64,000 bases of DNA from Metarhizium brunneum (GCF_013426205.1 NC_089423.1:7378001-7442000); one strand, 5' to 3'. Shown: positions 36,741 through 50,469, counted from the stretch's first letter. Numbers and translations: made by a program. The notes: generated from the letters alone by a model not told the origin.

Positions 36741-38164
36741 AGTGCCTATAAAACTCTTGCGACTTTAACACTAGAGCAACAAACAAGTCGGGGGGCAATT
36801 GACAACTGCTAGTACGGGAGGTAACATTTATATCGGACTAGGCCCAAGAATAGCTCGGCTGCGCTCTCGCCCCTATCAGGAGCTTAAGAGTTCTTCGAGC
36901 TCTTATTTTCTAGTTCTTCTCTTTCTTCAGCTTTAGATTCTTATAGTAGTCTCTTAGCTATTTATTAATACACTCGCTTAGACTTTTACAATATTATAGC
37001 GGACAGGGACCACACCGTGGAAAGCTTGAGATTTGGGTTAGTTCAAAAGGCTCAAGTATTTTGAGGACACGCTCAACTAACACATGCCACGCCCGAAATG
37101 GGGTTACCACTTCAGGTAACGGCTTCCAGCTTCTGGCAGGAGCGAGGCACGTAAACTGAAAAGGAAGGAAAAGGACTAGAGGGACTTAATAAAGTAAAAG
37201 TAGCACGGTAAATATCTTTGTTCAGCCAAAGGCTATATATATATACTTTAAGGTACGAAAGGCTTTTCTGGACGTACCTTAATACTAAAAGTTTCTTCCC
37301 GTTAAAGCCTTCGTCTCTTGTTAGTTATAGTTTCTTGTCCTCTACTTGGTCTTTTTTTGTTACCCAGCCCGACCCCGCAAGGAAGTTGATGGATTTGCCT
37401 GCGTCTCCAACGGTCTTCCTTCCTACTCAGCTTCCGCAGCCTCGCTTGTGCAGCGGTCATCTCTTCGGGTACTTTGTTGCCTACCAGATCTCTCTCCCAC
37501 GCTTTCGACAGTAGCATGATGTTATCCAGAGACCTCCTGTACTCGAAACGCCGCTACGCTATAGTATTCTGTCGTGGCTGGGGCCCCCGTCGACGCAGCT
37601 TGGGTAATGCCCTTACGATTGCTTCCACTTCTTCTCGTCGCGAAACCTCTTCAAAAGCTGATCTTGCTAATCGAAACGCGGAGGCCGCACCTGTAAGCCC
37701 CCCACACCCCGATGGTCGACTGTCTCCTTGGCTGCTGATCTGGGGCAGTGCGGCTATCTAGAGTATTTCTTACCATGTCCGCAACTAAGTTTATTATTAC
37801 TACTTTACTATGTGTAATTTACAGCCAGGATTCCCTACTATACTGCTGTTACTTTAACGTTAAGTACCCCTAATAGATAGTATATATTTAGCTTTAAAGC
37901 TTTACTGCTTAGATTATATTACTTATAAATACGCTTTTTTTAGATATAAAAAACTTACCTAAAAATAACTTCTCTTATATTATAGTATTTCCTTTAGATT
38001 ATATTATCTTTTATTATAGTACTATATTAATAAGCTAATAGTCCCTTATATTTACTATAACCTTATTTTTACCTTTATTATTATAGTTTTAGCTAGTCTA
38101 GGTAAATAACTTTTTATTTTAACTTTATTAGTAGTAGTCTTTTTAATATTATATTATTTCCTAT
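36741..38164. other. Gene-free region with repeat relics
   Basis: 36741-37760 is moderately GC and holds only short frames. The reverse-strand 71-residue frame at 37302-37517 has a basic LRKLSRKEDRWRRRQIHQL stretch that recalls fungal repeat-encoded proteins, but this is too weak to call. AAGGTACG and CGTACCTT form an inverted repeat at about 37250-37281. From 37770 on the DNA is AT-rich and RIP-like. Confidence 0.5.
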
Positions 38165-38938
38165 CCCTTTGTAATAAGAGGGAAAACTATAATATAAAGC
38201 TACTTTTTATTAACTAGCTTTATAATATTCTTCTTAATTTTCCCTTTTATCTTTTTTTTTTCTTATTTTTTTAGTTATTTTATTAAGTTTTTTTACTTTT
38301 TTAATATTTTTAGCTTTTAATAATATATTTCTTTTCTTATTAATATTCTTTATAATAATAGCTTTTTTATTACTTTTTTAGGCTTATTAACTTTAATTCT
38401 TAAAGTTATAATAAGTAATTTACTTATATTAAGCTTATTACCTTTTTTAGTACTAGTTATAGTTATAGTTATTAATTACCGACTAAGTCTGATATTAGTA
38501 AGAAGCTGTAATACTTCAGGGAGCGATATAAAGCCGGAGACCTATAAGTAACTGCTTTATAGAGCAATTTATTTAAATTAGGTGTATAAAAGCAAAACAG
38601 GGTAATTATAGGGAAGATAATAGGCTTTATAAAAGTTAAGCGTAAACTTTATTAATTTATATTATATTAGATTACTTTAAGTTTTTTAGGGTATAACTCA
38701 CGTGGTTATAAGTTATTATTATTATTATATATATTTTTAACGCGTAGAGTTATAAGCTTTTACTGGCGTATAAAGTTATAAATCACCTTTTAAGCTAATA
38801 GATTTAATGTATTATAATATATATACTATTTTTTAAATTATATATTACTATTAAATTAGCTAGGTATAGCTATTAATTGTGTTACTAGTAGGTCCTGGTG
38901 ATTAACTAGCCTTTTTTTTATTTTTTTATTATAATTTA
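38165..38938 (+). mobile_element. ~775-bp short element, copy D (least degraded)
   Basis: It starts CCCTTTGTAATAAGAGGG and ends ATTATAATTTA. It is flanked by a perfect 14-bp duplication, ATATTATTTCCTAT, at 38151-38164 and 38939-38952. It retains more G and C than the copies at 11.4, 13.6 and 18.7 kb (for example CCGGAGACCTATAAG, CTCACGTGGTTATAAG), so it is the best template for identifying the family. A fold-back lies near the left end. No long frame is seen on either strand; the reverse strand of the left half would be Lys-rich if translated. Confidence 0.85.
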
Positions 38939-38952
38939 ATATTATTTCCTAT

Positions 38953-39513
38953 AATAGCTAATTAAGCCCTAATAGCTACTCTATTTAAATAAAAATAATA
39001 TTATTATTACTTTTTCCTAATATAAATTTTTAGTATATATAAATAAGGCCTTATTAACCTATATATATATACTTTTTAAGTTATACTTTTTAAGTTATTT
39101 AAATACTATACTCCTGCCTTTACTTATTAGTTCTAGTAATATTTACTAGGCTTGCCTTGTATTATAACTTACCTGTAATATAAAGGGCCATTTTAAGCAT
39201 TAACCTGATCCTTAGACTAAGTATCATGCTATTATCCCCCTTCCAGAGCGTACACGCCATAATGTCATTTGGCAGCACAGCCAGGAACGAACCTTCTCCC
39301 CGTAGGGCTTTTATTTGCACCACCTACAGTGGGTATAGTCTCTCTCCATGCGCCGGTGAGCACTTCAGCCTATACACCTGCATTTTCTCATTAACAGCAA
39401 ACTCACCAAACCGTCCATGTTAAAAAGGAAAGAAAATTCAGACAGAACAATCTAATAAATTTCTTATGTGAATAGAAAGAGAAAAATATAAAGTAAATTC
39501 AAAACCCGCCTGA
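38953..39513. other. AT-rich 3' flank of the PKS-NRPS gene
   Basis: AT-rich, RIP-like sequence to about 39190, then ~300 bp of mixed sequence up to the stop codon of the synthase. No reductase or Dieckmann-cyclase domain can be read here in any frame. Confidence 0.5.
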
Positions 39514-42500
39514 TTATATGGCCGCAAAACGAACCCGGCTTGTCTTGTTAACTATATTCGCCATAGCTCTCAAATCTACCGCCTGCTCTAAAATTCTTAA
39601 ATGCACCTTGACACCTATCCTGGCCCTGATAGCATACTGCAAGTTAACTAGATGCAAAGAATTTCCTCCTATCAAGAAGAAACTAGAGCTTGGGCCAATG
39701 TCGGCGGACTCTGCCACTTCGCCAATAACATTAATCCACAGGTTGCGAAGAATAGCCTCCGTTTCCGTCATGTCGGCTTCACCTTGTTCTTGTCTCGAGA
39801 GTAGAGGGAGCGGCAAGGCCTCTAGAGCTGCCGTATCCAGTTTTCCATTCGGTGTCATTGGCAAACGCTCCAGGGGCACAATGGCCGATGGAATCATGTA
39901 GCGTGGCAGCGTCATCGTGCGGACAAGTTGAGTAAGCTGCTCGTTGCTCAAAGTCTTGCCGTGTCTAAAGACGACGTGGCAGACGAGGAGTTGCGCATCG
40001 CCCCGAACAGTCACGGCTGCGTTGATCAAGTCGTTTGGTGCGGCCTCCAAGACTGCGCCAGCGACTTCTCCAAGGTCAACGCGCAGACCTCGCAATTTGA
40101 CGACTGCATTGCCGCCCCGAGTCCTCCCAAGAAAGATGACTGACCCGTCTGGATGGAGAATTCCCCGATCACCAGACTTGTACATGGTGCTAAATCTTGC
40201 GTCTACTTGCTTAGCAGTGGCAAATGGGTTCTTGACGAACTTGGCATCACTCATCTCAGGGCTGAGATAGCCATTGGCGACCCCTGCGCCGCCGATGCAT
40301 ATTTCGCCCGCCATGCCTTGAGGCAGCAAGCTCCCATCCTGCTCACTGGTGATGTAAATCGATGTGTTTGGAAGGGCGTGGCCGACGCATCCGTTCTGAT
40401 CCTCGCTCTTATCGTAGGTAGCAGCAGCCCTCACCGGTATATCTCGACATGTCACAATGAAAGCCTCGGTAGGACCATAGCAGTCGGTCAGGGTCAGATT
40501 GGGCAATTTCAAACCTCGTATGCCATCAACCACGAGCTGGGGGAGAGCCTCTCCGGCTGTTCCTGCAAAGCGCCAAGAGTGGCATTGTCGTAGGGCAGCG
40601 TCGGCATATGTAAGAAGCAAGCCATACTCGGAAGGGGTGCACATTGTGTACTCAATCTTCTCATCCACCATGAGCCTTGAAAGCATATCCGGATCCCCTC
40701 GAGCTTCGACGGGCGCAACCACGAGCATCCCTCCGTTGGTGAAGGCGCTGTAAATTTGAGCCAGAGACAAGTCAAAGCCAAATGATGTTTGTTGCAAAAC
40801 CGTAATCTGTCCAAAGCCGTGGGTTCTGCTCGCAAACTCTGCATACATCATCAAGGCTCTTTGATGGAGCCTAATGCCCTTGGGTGCGCCGGTCGAACCA
40901 CTTGTGAATAGAATACAGCTATCGGATTCTGCCTCGCAAGGGACACGCTTGGGAATAGGAGAATCCTGTTGGCGATCCCGGGCGAGTTTCGTGATATCGA
41001 ATGACTTTATGACGTGGTCTGCAGTCTCTGCGATTGCGCTCGCAGCGGTTGCTCTGTGAAAGACGAGGACGTCCGGGTTACATGCCCTCAATATGGTTTG
41101 ACGTCTTGCAGCAGGTAAGCTGACATCAAGGGGAACGAAGACAGCCCCAACATGGAAAACTGCCAACATGACGGCGTAAAACTCAATGCTTGGTTCACAG
41201 TGAACAGCAACCCGAGATCCCTTGGTAATGTTCGCTTCGATCAAAATCCTGGCGTAAAGACCTGCCTTTGCCCTCAATTGGCAGTAGGTGATGGTTTCGC
41301 TACCGTGCTTGACCGCAACCGACTTTGGGAAGCTGGTAGCGACCTGATAAAATCTTTCACATAGCGAATTGGGCCATGAATACTGCAACTCTGATCCTTG
41401 GGCAGCAGTCGCGGCTTGTTGTATCTGAGCGTTGCTGAACAGCTTGTAGTCCTTGACAGAAGCCGTGGGCTCTTGACTTATAGTCTCGAGCACATTGATA
41501 AAGGTTTCCATCATGAACTGTGTGGCTTCAATGGAGTAGAAATCATCACTTAACCTCATGTTGAGTACATGATCCCCAGAGGCGGTGTGGAGAACATCGA
41601 CTGTCATATCGTACAAAGTCGTATAGTTGAGCTCGCCCAGGGTCAAGGTACAACCTCCCATGGGGCTCAATCTGCTCTCCTCAACTCCTCGGTAATCATA
41701 CGCAATCTGGAACATGGGCATATTGCCTTCACTTGTCTCGGGCCGCATCTTTTCCAAAATGGCGGCAAACGGAATATTCGCGTTGTCGAGGCAGTCCAGC
41801 AGAGTCTGGGCCGTATCTTTTAATACGCTCGAGAATGATTTGCCCAAGACTCCTTTGGATCGAAGTGGTAGGACATCGGCCAAATGCCCAACGGTGCCCC
41901 CAAACTTACTCGTTGGGTCACGACCGTTAAACACAACCCCAATGCACAAGTCGTCAACGTTTAGAAGGCGGCAAAGCAGTACATGTAAAGCGGACAAGTA
42001 AAATTGCATGGGAGTAACATGGTGATATTGAATGACTTTGTCAATGCGTTGCACTAAATCGCCGTCCAACACCGTTTCAATGTAGTGATGACCGTATGCT
42101 CGTTGTCGACGTCTTGTTTTGACTTTTGCAAGGGGGAGCAATGGAAGAGGCTCCGGGGCAGGGTTCAGAAGCTTTTTCCAGTATTCAAAACTGTCAACAA
42201 AACGTCCGCTCCGGATATCGTCGAATTGTTGCCGCGCAAAGTCGAGATATGACGTAGGATTTGGACTCAGAGGTGCAAATTGATATGCGCGGCCAATATC
42301 ACCCATCAAATGAGCCATACTGAATGCGTCAATAGCAATATTGTGGAATCCCAAAACCAGAGTATGAGACTGCTCGCCATGACTAATCAGTGTGGCGTGA
42401 AGCGTGTCTCCTATCGAAAGATCGTACTCATGTTTAGCCGTTTCCTCGAATGCCTTCTTGACGTCCGCCGCTCCAGTTTCAGCTGTTGAATGCAATAGCG

Positions 42501-45500
42501 TAAGCCGAGATTGCCGCTTTCTCTTAATTACGTGCTGTCTAGGCTCAGAGCTTTCTGCACTCGCCAGGAAACATGTTTGAAGCGCGTCGTAATGAAGCAT
42601 CGTTGCATCAAATGCCCGACTGAACCTGTTAATACTCAGCTGACCCTTGATATTAATCTTTACGGTGAGGTTGAATGATGACGGCATCTCGGAGATTGTG
42701 TTCAAGTAGAACCATCCTGACTGTGCATATGACAAACTTTCTGATTGAAGATATTCTAGCTCAGGCTCCGGCGTCACGATGGACGATTCTGTAGTTGATT
42801 GCTGGTAAGAGGTCGGTGATGCTTCATTCTTGATAGAGTTGGTAGTAGGAGTACTCATGGCAGAGGTATTTAGCTGTGTCTCGCCAGTTAATGTTGCTTT
42901 GGGCATCAGTGTCGCCGATTCGCTGCGAACCTCCCCTTGGGGTGTGGGCTGTGTCTTGACATTTGCGGGCTCGGCGTTTTGGGTCGACTTCTTGTCGAGA
43001 TACTGTTCGGCGACGGTTCGAATAATAGAAGAAGACGAGTCTCTACCAAAAATCTTGAGCATAGAAATGTCGACGGCCATCTTCTCCCGGAACCACTTGC
43101 GAATTGCTATGGCATTGATTGAATCAATGCCTAGATGAGACAAGGGCTCATCAGGATGGATTGAGTGCAACGAAACGTGGATCATGGACTCAATCTTGGC
43201 TGACAGTAACTCAGTGATGGGTGGAATTGCCTCGTCAACTGAACTGGAGTTTTCCAGATCCAGCTCCCACTGCTGGGTTGAAGCCGGCGCTTTGTCTATT
43301 GTTTCTTTTCCAATGGATTTGGAAACGCGCACCATATGGGACAGGAAAGCTGAATCAACCCATGATGGCCTTACGGCCTGTCCCCGATCAGTGAATGTTT
43401 CGAGGCCCATGATGACCTCACCACTTCCAGTGGCTGGGTTGCCCTCAACGATTCCCTGGAGTATGACATGGTGAAAGTCTGCCTCGGATAACGCCGTTGG
43501 AACAAAGGAGCGGAGCCATTCCTCAACGTTGGAACTACCAGATCGATCTGATCGGGCCACGTATCCGACGTCTACCAGCATCCCAAAGTTGAGAATTGAT
43601 GCTGCCAGACCACGTCGCCTTCGGTTCCTTACCATGCTCATCATAAATGTATTGCCTGCGTGGTACATTGGCTGTCCGGCGTTGCCACACACGGTCAGCA
43701 AGGATCCAAAAGCCATGAAGAAATCCAACTTGTCGGTTCTGAATTCATCATCAAGATGAGCTGTGCCAGAGACCTTGGGCTGGAGCTGTTTTCCAATGCT
43801 CTCCGCCGAAAGATTTGCAAACACTCCAGGTTCCAGCACCAAAGCGGCATTCGTGACACCACCAATCTGCGGCATGGTGCGACGGAGCAAAGAGACCGTC
43901 TCGCGGACCTGAGAGCGGTCTGTCACATCCATTTTTACCACACGAATGTCGATGCCATCTCTTCTGAGGTCCTTTACCCAGGGCTGCTCTTTTGGATTTC
44001 GGCTGGAGAGAACAATGTACCGCGCTCCGCCACGAACCAGGAAATACGTCAGAGATTGACCGAGGTCACTTGCCATGCCCACCAAAAAGTATGTTTTGTT
44101 TGGTGATATGAGGGTGCTTGGGTCAAGAGGCTGGCGTGTTACACCAATTTGTGCCTCTCTGTCCCATCTTGTCACGGCAGAGAGATGTCCCGGGTTGGCA
44201 TTCCGCCTTTGCGGCACATCCTTGATGTCGACGATGGTGGGTGTTGAGGCTGTGCGGAAGACATCCTGTTGCATCTGATAAATGTCTATAGCTTCCTCGA
44301 CCGATTGTTGCGTGACGCTTCTGGTGTCAAATCCTTGTATAGTGCAGCTAGCTGGCAAGTATGGCAACACAACTTTCGTATCCGTTTGAGACAAATCGAA
44401 CAGAGCAGCTGTGTCAGAAGGAATCAACTTGTGTATGCTACGAGTCGATTGGTGTGGATGAATAGAAATCCATTCTGCCCTCTCACTTTGCTGTTTTGAA
44501 GTGACTTTGACAAACAACACTTTTCGCCCGGACCTGGCGGCCAAGGAAGATGTCACTCTGGCTAGCTCTTGAGATGCACCGCAAACAAGGGTTGTTCCGT
44601 CGCTTAGCATGCGGGAAACTATCTGTGATGCAATCAAACAGCTTGCCAGGTTGACTAGAGTCGTCGCATCGCAATTCTGAGCAAGGGATGAGCGGGCAAT
44701 GGACTTGTTGCCAATAGAAGCAATAGAAGCATCCTTCCTTGACAAGGTCAGTACTGTCTCTTGTGCATATTTCAGCTGGCCATAGGAGAGAAAGCAAGGG
44801 AACTTGCTCTCGCTGTGCAAAGCAACTGATAACTTGACATGGACAGGCATATCACCCTCCAAGATGTCAATGCCACGACTGCACACAAGTTGGGATTCGG
44901 GTGAATCAGCATCTTGGGCAGTCTCAATGGGCTCATCAGGCCCAACGAGCTTCACAACCCGGCGACGGCCAGAGTTGTAGATCTCGTTGGATTCGTCATT
45001 CACCACTATTCGGTCCACAATCATGTGCGAATCCTTTATAACAACCTCTGGCTCTTCCTTCCACAGCATCCCCTCAGTCGTGTCAGGCGAAGATGATGAG
45101 AATACGAGGCGAAGAAACTGGCGCACCAGCGCGTGTACATCCCACTCATCCTGTGCGTCGAAATCGAGAAATTGGAGGCTCACATGGGTCAACTCAAGCC
45201 TGAGTGAGCGCCCAATACCGATCATAATGTTTGCATATGGGTCATCTACCAAACGGCCCGATGTTACCCACAATGTGTTTTTGCAAGTTCCCAGCACTTC
45301 CTTGAGATTTTCCATCTCATTTTCTGTCGGGAAAGAAGAGAACAGCGGCCTGTCAAGTTCCTGGAGGACTATGACGGATGATGCAGGTTGGATGCGAGAC
45401 ATGTCCACTTCATCGAACCGCCCATATGCCTGGATTTCTGGTGCCCAAGCACGCAGGAGCTTGTCTATACCTCTGATGAGGCTCGAGACTCGGCTCGTCT

Positions 45501-48500
45501 CACCTCCGATGATTGTCACGGGGTTTGGCGGGATCATACCCATAGCAAGAAGGGGATCTCGTAGGATTTCGAAGCGATCGTCAACAGCTTGGGCTGAAAA
45601 GACGGACACCCCGTGCATGCGCGAATCAGGCTGGTCGTGTAAAATGCAGTCAATACCCGAGAACCCCGATCGGTGAAGCAGTTTGTCGAGGTCGCCTGTC
45701 TTGACGGCGTATCCATCTGTTGCTCGACTGTTGGAACCTCTCGACCAGTTCTCTAATCCGCCCATGAGAGCAATTGGTCGAAGCGAGGCGCCTGTAAGCG
45801 CCATGGAGATTAAGAAGCCCCCAGGGCGCAAGACGCGTCGCAAGTTCTGGACAACTTGTGCCAGAGTTGGACTTGCACGTAACAAACCGGTCACAATGAC
45901 AACATCGTACAACCCCAGATCGTCCTCTTGGAATGTCAGGTCCGTCTCGAAATCAACGTGTCTGAAGCTGCCAATTTTGTTCAAGTCGGTCGGAACCAGA
46001 GACTCCTTGAGTCTGCTGAGGACTGTTTCCGAGGAACCGGCGCAGGTGTAAGATTCGTACGCATCACCAATAGCATCAAAGACGCTGGCGGCAGCACTGC
46101 CAGTGCCAGTGCATATCTCAAGAACGTTGGTCCGGGGAAATTTATGACTGACTTGACGTACCAGCTGAGAGATGAACTGGATGCATAAAACAAAGCTTTG
46201 GGTATCCTGGTAGGAGGACTTTGACGACATCTCAAGTACTTCATTTGTTGACTCGTAGTCCCCTCTCAGCAAAGAGATGGACTTTTCCCCATTCACCTTC
46301 AGCATTGCCATGTCAACATCCCCAGGATACCGGCTTAGTACATCTTCAATGGTAGCTGAATCGTCCTCAAGCCATTCTCTTCGCAAGTGAGACTGGTCGC
46401 CTGTGCGAACTTTGGTCATAATGGCGTTGATATAGTAAATCAACTGCTGATGCTGTGGCTTCAGTCTCTCCAATTCCTGTTTGTTCACCGAATGAGCCAA
46501 GGACTGCAGGTAAAACAGCGCGACCCGTTCGTAATTCTCCAACGTATAAAGCGGTGGTCCCAATGGAACGGCATCTGCCAGCGGATGAATCAGGCCATAT
46601 GCCACATCCAGACCCCAAACTGTCTTGGCCAGAATGTTCCGATCGTCTGAGGGCTGCGGGTCCGATATGGCCTTGAAACTGACACCCTCCATTTGAATTC
46701 CGCACACATCGCCATGAGGGCTCATTTGATCACGCAGGTTGATGTCGATTTCCATCAGCTTCCCAATACCTCTACTCACCATGTATGCCTCAATGTCAAC
46801 GTTGGTCGAGCGATTAGGACCCCGGAACCTTTCATTTGGATTTACGACAACCCTTTTAATCCCAACAGGAAGGTAAGAGGAGGCCATGGAGTTTTCAGCG
46901 GCAGATAAAAAGGTTGAAAGCCCTGCTTGAAGGGCGACGTCTAGAATGGCAGGATGCAGCGTGCAGTCAATATTGAGATCTTCTATAGACCACGAGGCAC
47001 CTGCCTTGGCGTGACCCCAGCATCTGTTGAGCAAAGTCAGTCCACGAAAAGGACCTTGATATTGAAAGCCCATCTCCGAAGCCGCGCCATAGAATCGGTC
47101 AATGTTGAACGGGGTGAGGTTGACCTCGGAGATGCAGACCGGCGCCAAGTCTGCCGACTCGAATTCGCCGAGGTGAATACGCAACCGGCCGTGGCAAGTT
47201 CTGTCGGCATCGCGCTGATCAGGATAACTGTAGCATGCGAACTCGGCCTCCAAAACACAGCCAGCCTCAACGTTCTGGGGCGAGACATGACTGCGAATGA
47301 TGAACAAGACCTCGACCTCGTCCCTCTCGCCAATGGCTAATGCTGTAGTGATCAACAAATCCTCTACTTGGATCAGTTTGATCGCTCTTCCTTTGACAAA
47401 GGCTTTGGCGGCATCCACAGCCAAACTAATGTAGCCAGTCGCGGGGAACAGAACCTGGTTTTGAAAGACGTGCCCCTTGAGCCAGGGCATCTCGTGGAGC
47501 AGGAAGATGTTGCGCCATACCTGCTCGTACTGGGAATCATTCCACAGGCGGCCGAGGAGGTCATGGGGGAGTTGTTTGCCGAGACGGTAATTCTGAACCA
47601 CGCGTGACTCTCGCCAGTGAATCTGCGTGTGATCCCAAGAGTACGGTGGTAGGTTTTTGATGGTCTGCGGCTGGGCGACAAGGCCAAACGCTCTTCGCCA
47701 TCCACCAAAGTCAATCGAAGACGGGGAAATAGTCCAAAGAGCTGCAAGTGCCTCTGCGAATGTTTCTATACTGTCTCCATCTCGACTCAGCAAAGGAGCA
47801 TAGTGTGGAGTGTAATCAATAGACTGCGTCAGGGTCTGCTTCAACGGGCCTCGCAAGGCGGGATGAGGCCCAACTTCAATTGCAGCGGAAAACTTTGTCG
47901 ATGCGTCTTGTACGGCCAACTTGACGGCTTCCGAAAAGTAGACGGGTTGCACCATGTTGTCAAGCCAGTACTGGCCCTCTAGCCCAAACTGTGGAGGGTT
48001 GGCGAGGATATCCGTATTGGTCTTTACACTGGAATACCAGGGACAGTCGTCATCACTTGCAGGAGTCAGTACACGCACATTGAGTTGTTTGAGATGGGCT
48101 GCATAAGCGTCTACACATGCAAGCATCTGGTGTGAATGGTAGGCCGTGTCGACCTGAAGAACTCGGGCTTGGATGTTGCGCTCATCCAGGACTCTCTTGG
48201 CCTCCACGACGGCGTCTGCATCGCCAGACAGCGTTGTGCTTGAAGGAGAGTTACTGGCTGCGATGGTGATTCTGCCTTTGAATTGCTGCTCAGAGCATAG
48301 CGCCATGGCGTCATCAAGGGACGTGGCGACCGCCATCATGCCGCCTGATCTCCCACCGTTTCCTTGGGCGAGATGAGCCACGTGGCCTCGATAGTAAGAG
48401 ATTCCCATGGCATCCCTCCTGGTGAGGAGGCCTGCCGCGTATGCTGCTCCAATCTCACCAGATGAATGGCCAACAACAGCACAGAAGCGGATTCCGCTGG

Positions 48501-50469
48501 CGCGTAAAAGGTCAACAAGACCAATTTGCACGGCTGTGCAGAGCGGTTGCGAGAACTTTGCCTGCGACGCGCGTGATGTTGCGGCATCAGCAGCCAGTTC
48601 CTCGGCTAAAGACCATTCGGGGGGGTCTGGGATCAATTTGAGGGCCAAATCACACTGCCTGATTGAGTCTTGAAAGAGTTTGCAATGTTGCAGCAGTGCG
48701 TAGCCCATCCGGGGCGCTTGTGCACCCTATTTAATCGTTAGAAATATGTGCTCATCATGGGGCTGCAAATATGCACATGGCGGCGAGGTTTGGCTTACTT
48801 GGCCAGTGAAAACACCAAGAATTCTCGGCTCATCGCCAGTACCACCACCAAGCGGGCTAAGAGTCGATGTTGCTACAGTGTTGACTTGGTCCTCCAACCT
48901 TTGAATCAAGTCATCGCGATCCAAAGCTGAGGGGATAGTAACTCGATACGGGAACACCGATCTCTTGGAATGTAGACTGTTGCTCAAAGAGTCAAGGTCC
49001 AGGGACGAGTTTGCACGCAGGTGACCAAGTAGCTTTTTGAGCGACTTGAGCAGTGAACTGGGAGTTCTGGCCGAGAACACAAATGGTCCAACCAGCCTTC
49101 CCCCGACCATAGTGGTGTGTACACTTGACGAAAGGGGGGATGGAGATGCGGCATCAGAAGGCTCGTAGCTCTCAAGAATAGCATGAGCGTTTGTCCCGCC
49201 GAAGCCGAAGCTGTTGATACTTGCTCTGCGAGGCTGGCTGTGTGTCTCTGGCCAAGGCAAAAGCGATGTGGGTATTTCCAGGTTATTGTAGAATGGTTCA
49301 ACTCGCGGATTGAGCTGATGGAAATGCAAATTGGGAGGGATCGCTTTGTTTTGAATTGCCAACGAGGCTTTGATCAGTCCTGCCAATCCAGCACAGCCTT
49401 CGAGATGACCGATGATGGTCTTGATGGAGCCACAATAAAGAATGTCATGTTCCTTGTGCTGCCCATTGGGGAAGAAGGCATCTCTGATTGCCTGGGCTTC
49501 AACAGGATCACCGGCCTGGGTGCCGGTGCCATGACACTCAAAGTACTGACATCTATCGGTGATGGGGTCCAAGCCTGCTACCCCATATGTTTCTCGGATC
49601 AGGGCGGCTTGTGCTGTTGGAGTTGGCATGGTGATTCCGTTACTGCGGCCATCAGAGTTGACGCCCGTTGCTCTGATAACACACTCTATATTATCGCCAT
49701 CGGCGATTGCCTTACTGAGCGGCTTCAGCACCACGGCGGCGCAGCCCTCGCCTCGAGCATATCCACTAGCGTCTTTATCCCACATACAAGAGTGAGAATC
49801 TGAAGAAAGCATGTGCATGGACGACTCGGCAATGTACCAAATCGTGTCCATGAGCAAATTTGTTCCGGCCACCACAGCTTGAACAGCCTCGCCCGAGTGA
49901 AGGCCTTGAATGGCAAGGTGGAGGGCGACCAGTGAGCTTGAGCAAGCCGTGTCAAGTGTCAAGGACGGTCCTTGGAGATTAAAGGCGTAAGATATGCGAT
50001 TGGACAAGATGGCCCGAGATAACCCGGTAGCCGCGTGACTCCCCAGCATATCCGGGTCTCGGGATGAAATCAGGGTATAATCGTCTGTCATGACTCCAAC
50101 ATGGACCGACGTTGGCGAACCGTCAACATGGTTGAGAGACCACCCCGCCGACTCGAAGGACTCATAGACCGTCTCCAAGAGAATCCTCTGCTGAGGATCC
50201 ATATCAGCCGCCTCTTTGGGGTTGATACGAAAGAAGGCAGCATCGAAGTGCCGAACATCTTCTTCCAGTAAATATGATTTGTGATGAACATTTGTGCGGC
50301 CGTGCGTTTCGCCGTTTTCGTTGTAAAAATTTACCATATTAAGTCTTTCTAATGGGAAATCTTTGACGACATCTCTAGGCTCTTTCAGCAGGTCCCATAG
50401 CCTAGACGGCGAGTTTGCTGCACCAGGGAATCGGCATGCCGTCCCTACAATCGCCACGGGCTCATACAT
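39514..50469 (-). CDS. Hybrid polyketide synthase-nonribosomal peptide synthetase (KS-AT-DH-MT-KR-ACP-C-A-T)
   Basis: Two exons, 50469-48799 and 48726-39514, with one 72-bp intron (GTAAGC...ATAG) that restores FTGQ/GAQAPRMG, give 3627 residues. Domains: KS 1-430 (DTACSSS, HGTGTQAGD, IIGHLEG); AT ~560-880 (GHSSGE near 643); DH from ~940 (HVFQNQVLFP; LDVALQ); C-methyltransferase ~1424 (VLEICTGTGS, weak); KR ~2099-2260 (MYHAGN); ACP ~2424 (GIDSINA); Ser/Thr-rich linker; C ~2550-2980 with FHNIAIDA; A with FTSGSTGAPKG ~3161, CYGPTE, YKSGD, NGKLD; T ~3574 (IGGNSL). The protein ends ~50 residues after the T serine, so the usual terminal reductase or Dieckmann domain is absent. There is no ER motif. 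The A domain has the usual Asp of the binding pocket (FGFDLS); the substrate cannot be assigned. The product is probably a methylated or non-methylated reduced chain with or without an amino acid. Confidence 0.95.

Noticed and set aside
37250..37281. AAGGTACG/CGTACCTT inverted repeat
   Set aside because: Short hairpin with no associated gene or repeat; could be chance.
37302..37517. Basic reverse-strand frame resembling repeat-encoded proteins
   Set aside because: Too short and only loosely similar to Lys/Arg-rich fungal repeat ORFs; mentioned under the intergenic entry only.
39226..39423. Possible remnant of a reductase domain downstream of the synthase
   Set aside because: A reverse-strand VLTGA-like word appears, but the rest does not resemble a reductase domain and stops interrupt it.
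44987..45676. 229-residue + strand frame inside the PKS-NRPS
   Set aside because: Antisense shadow of the synthase.
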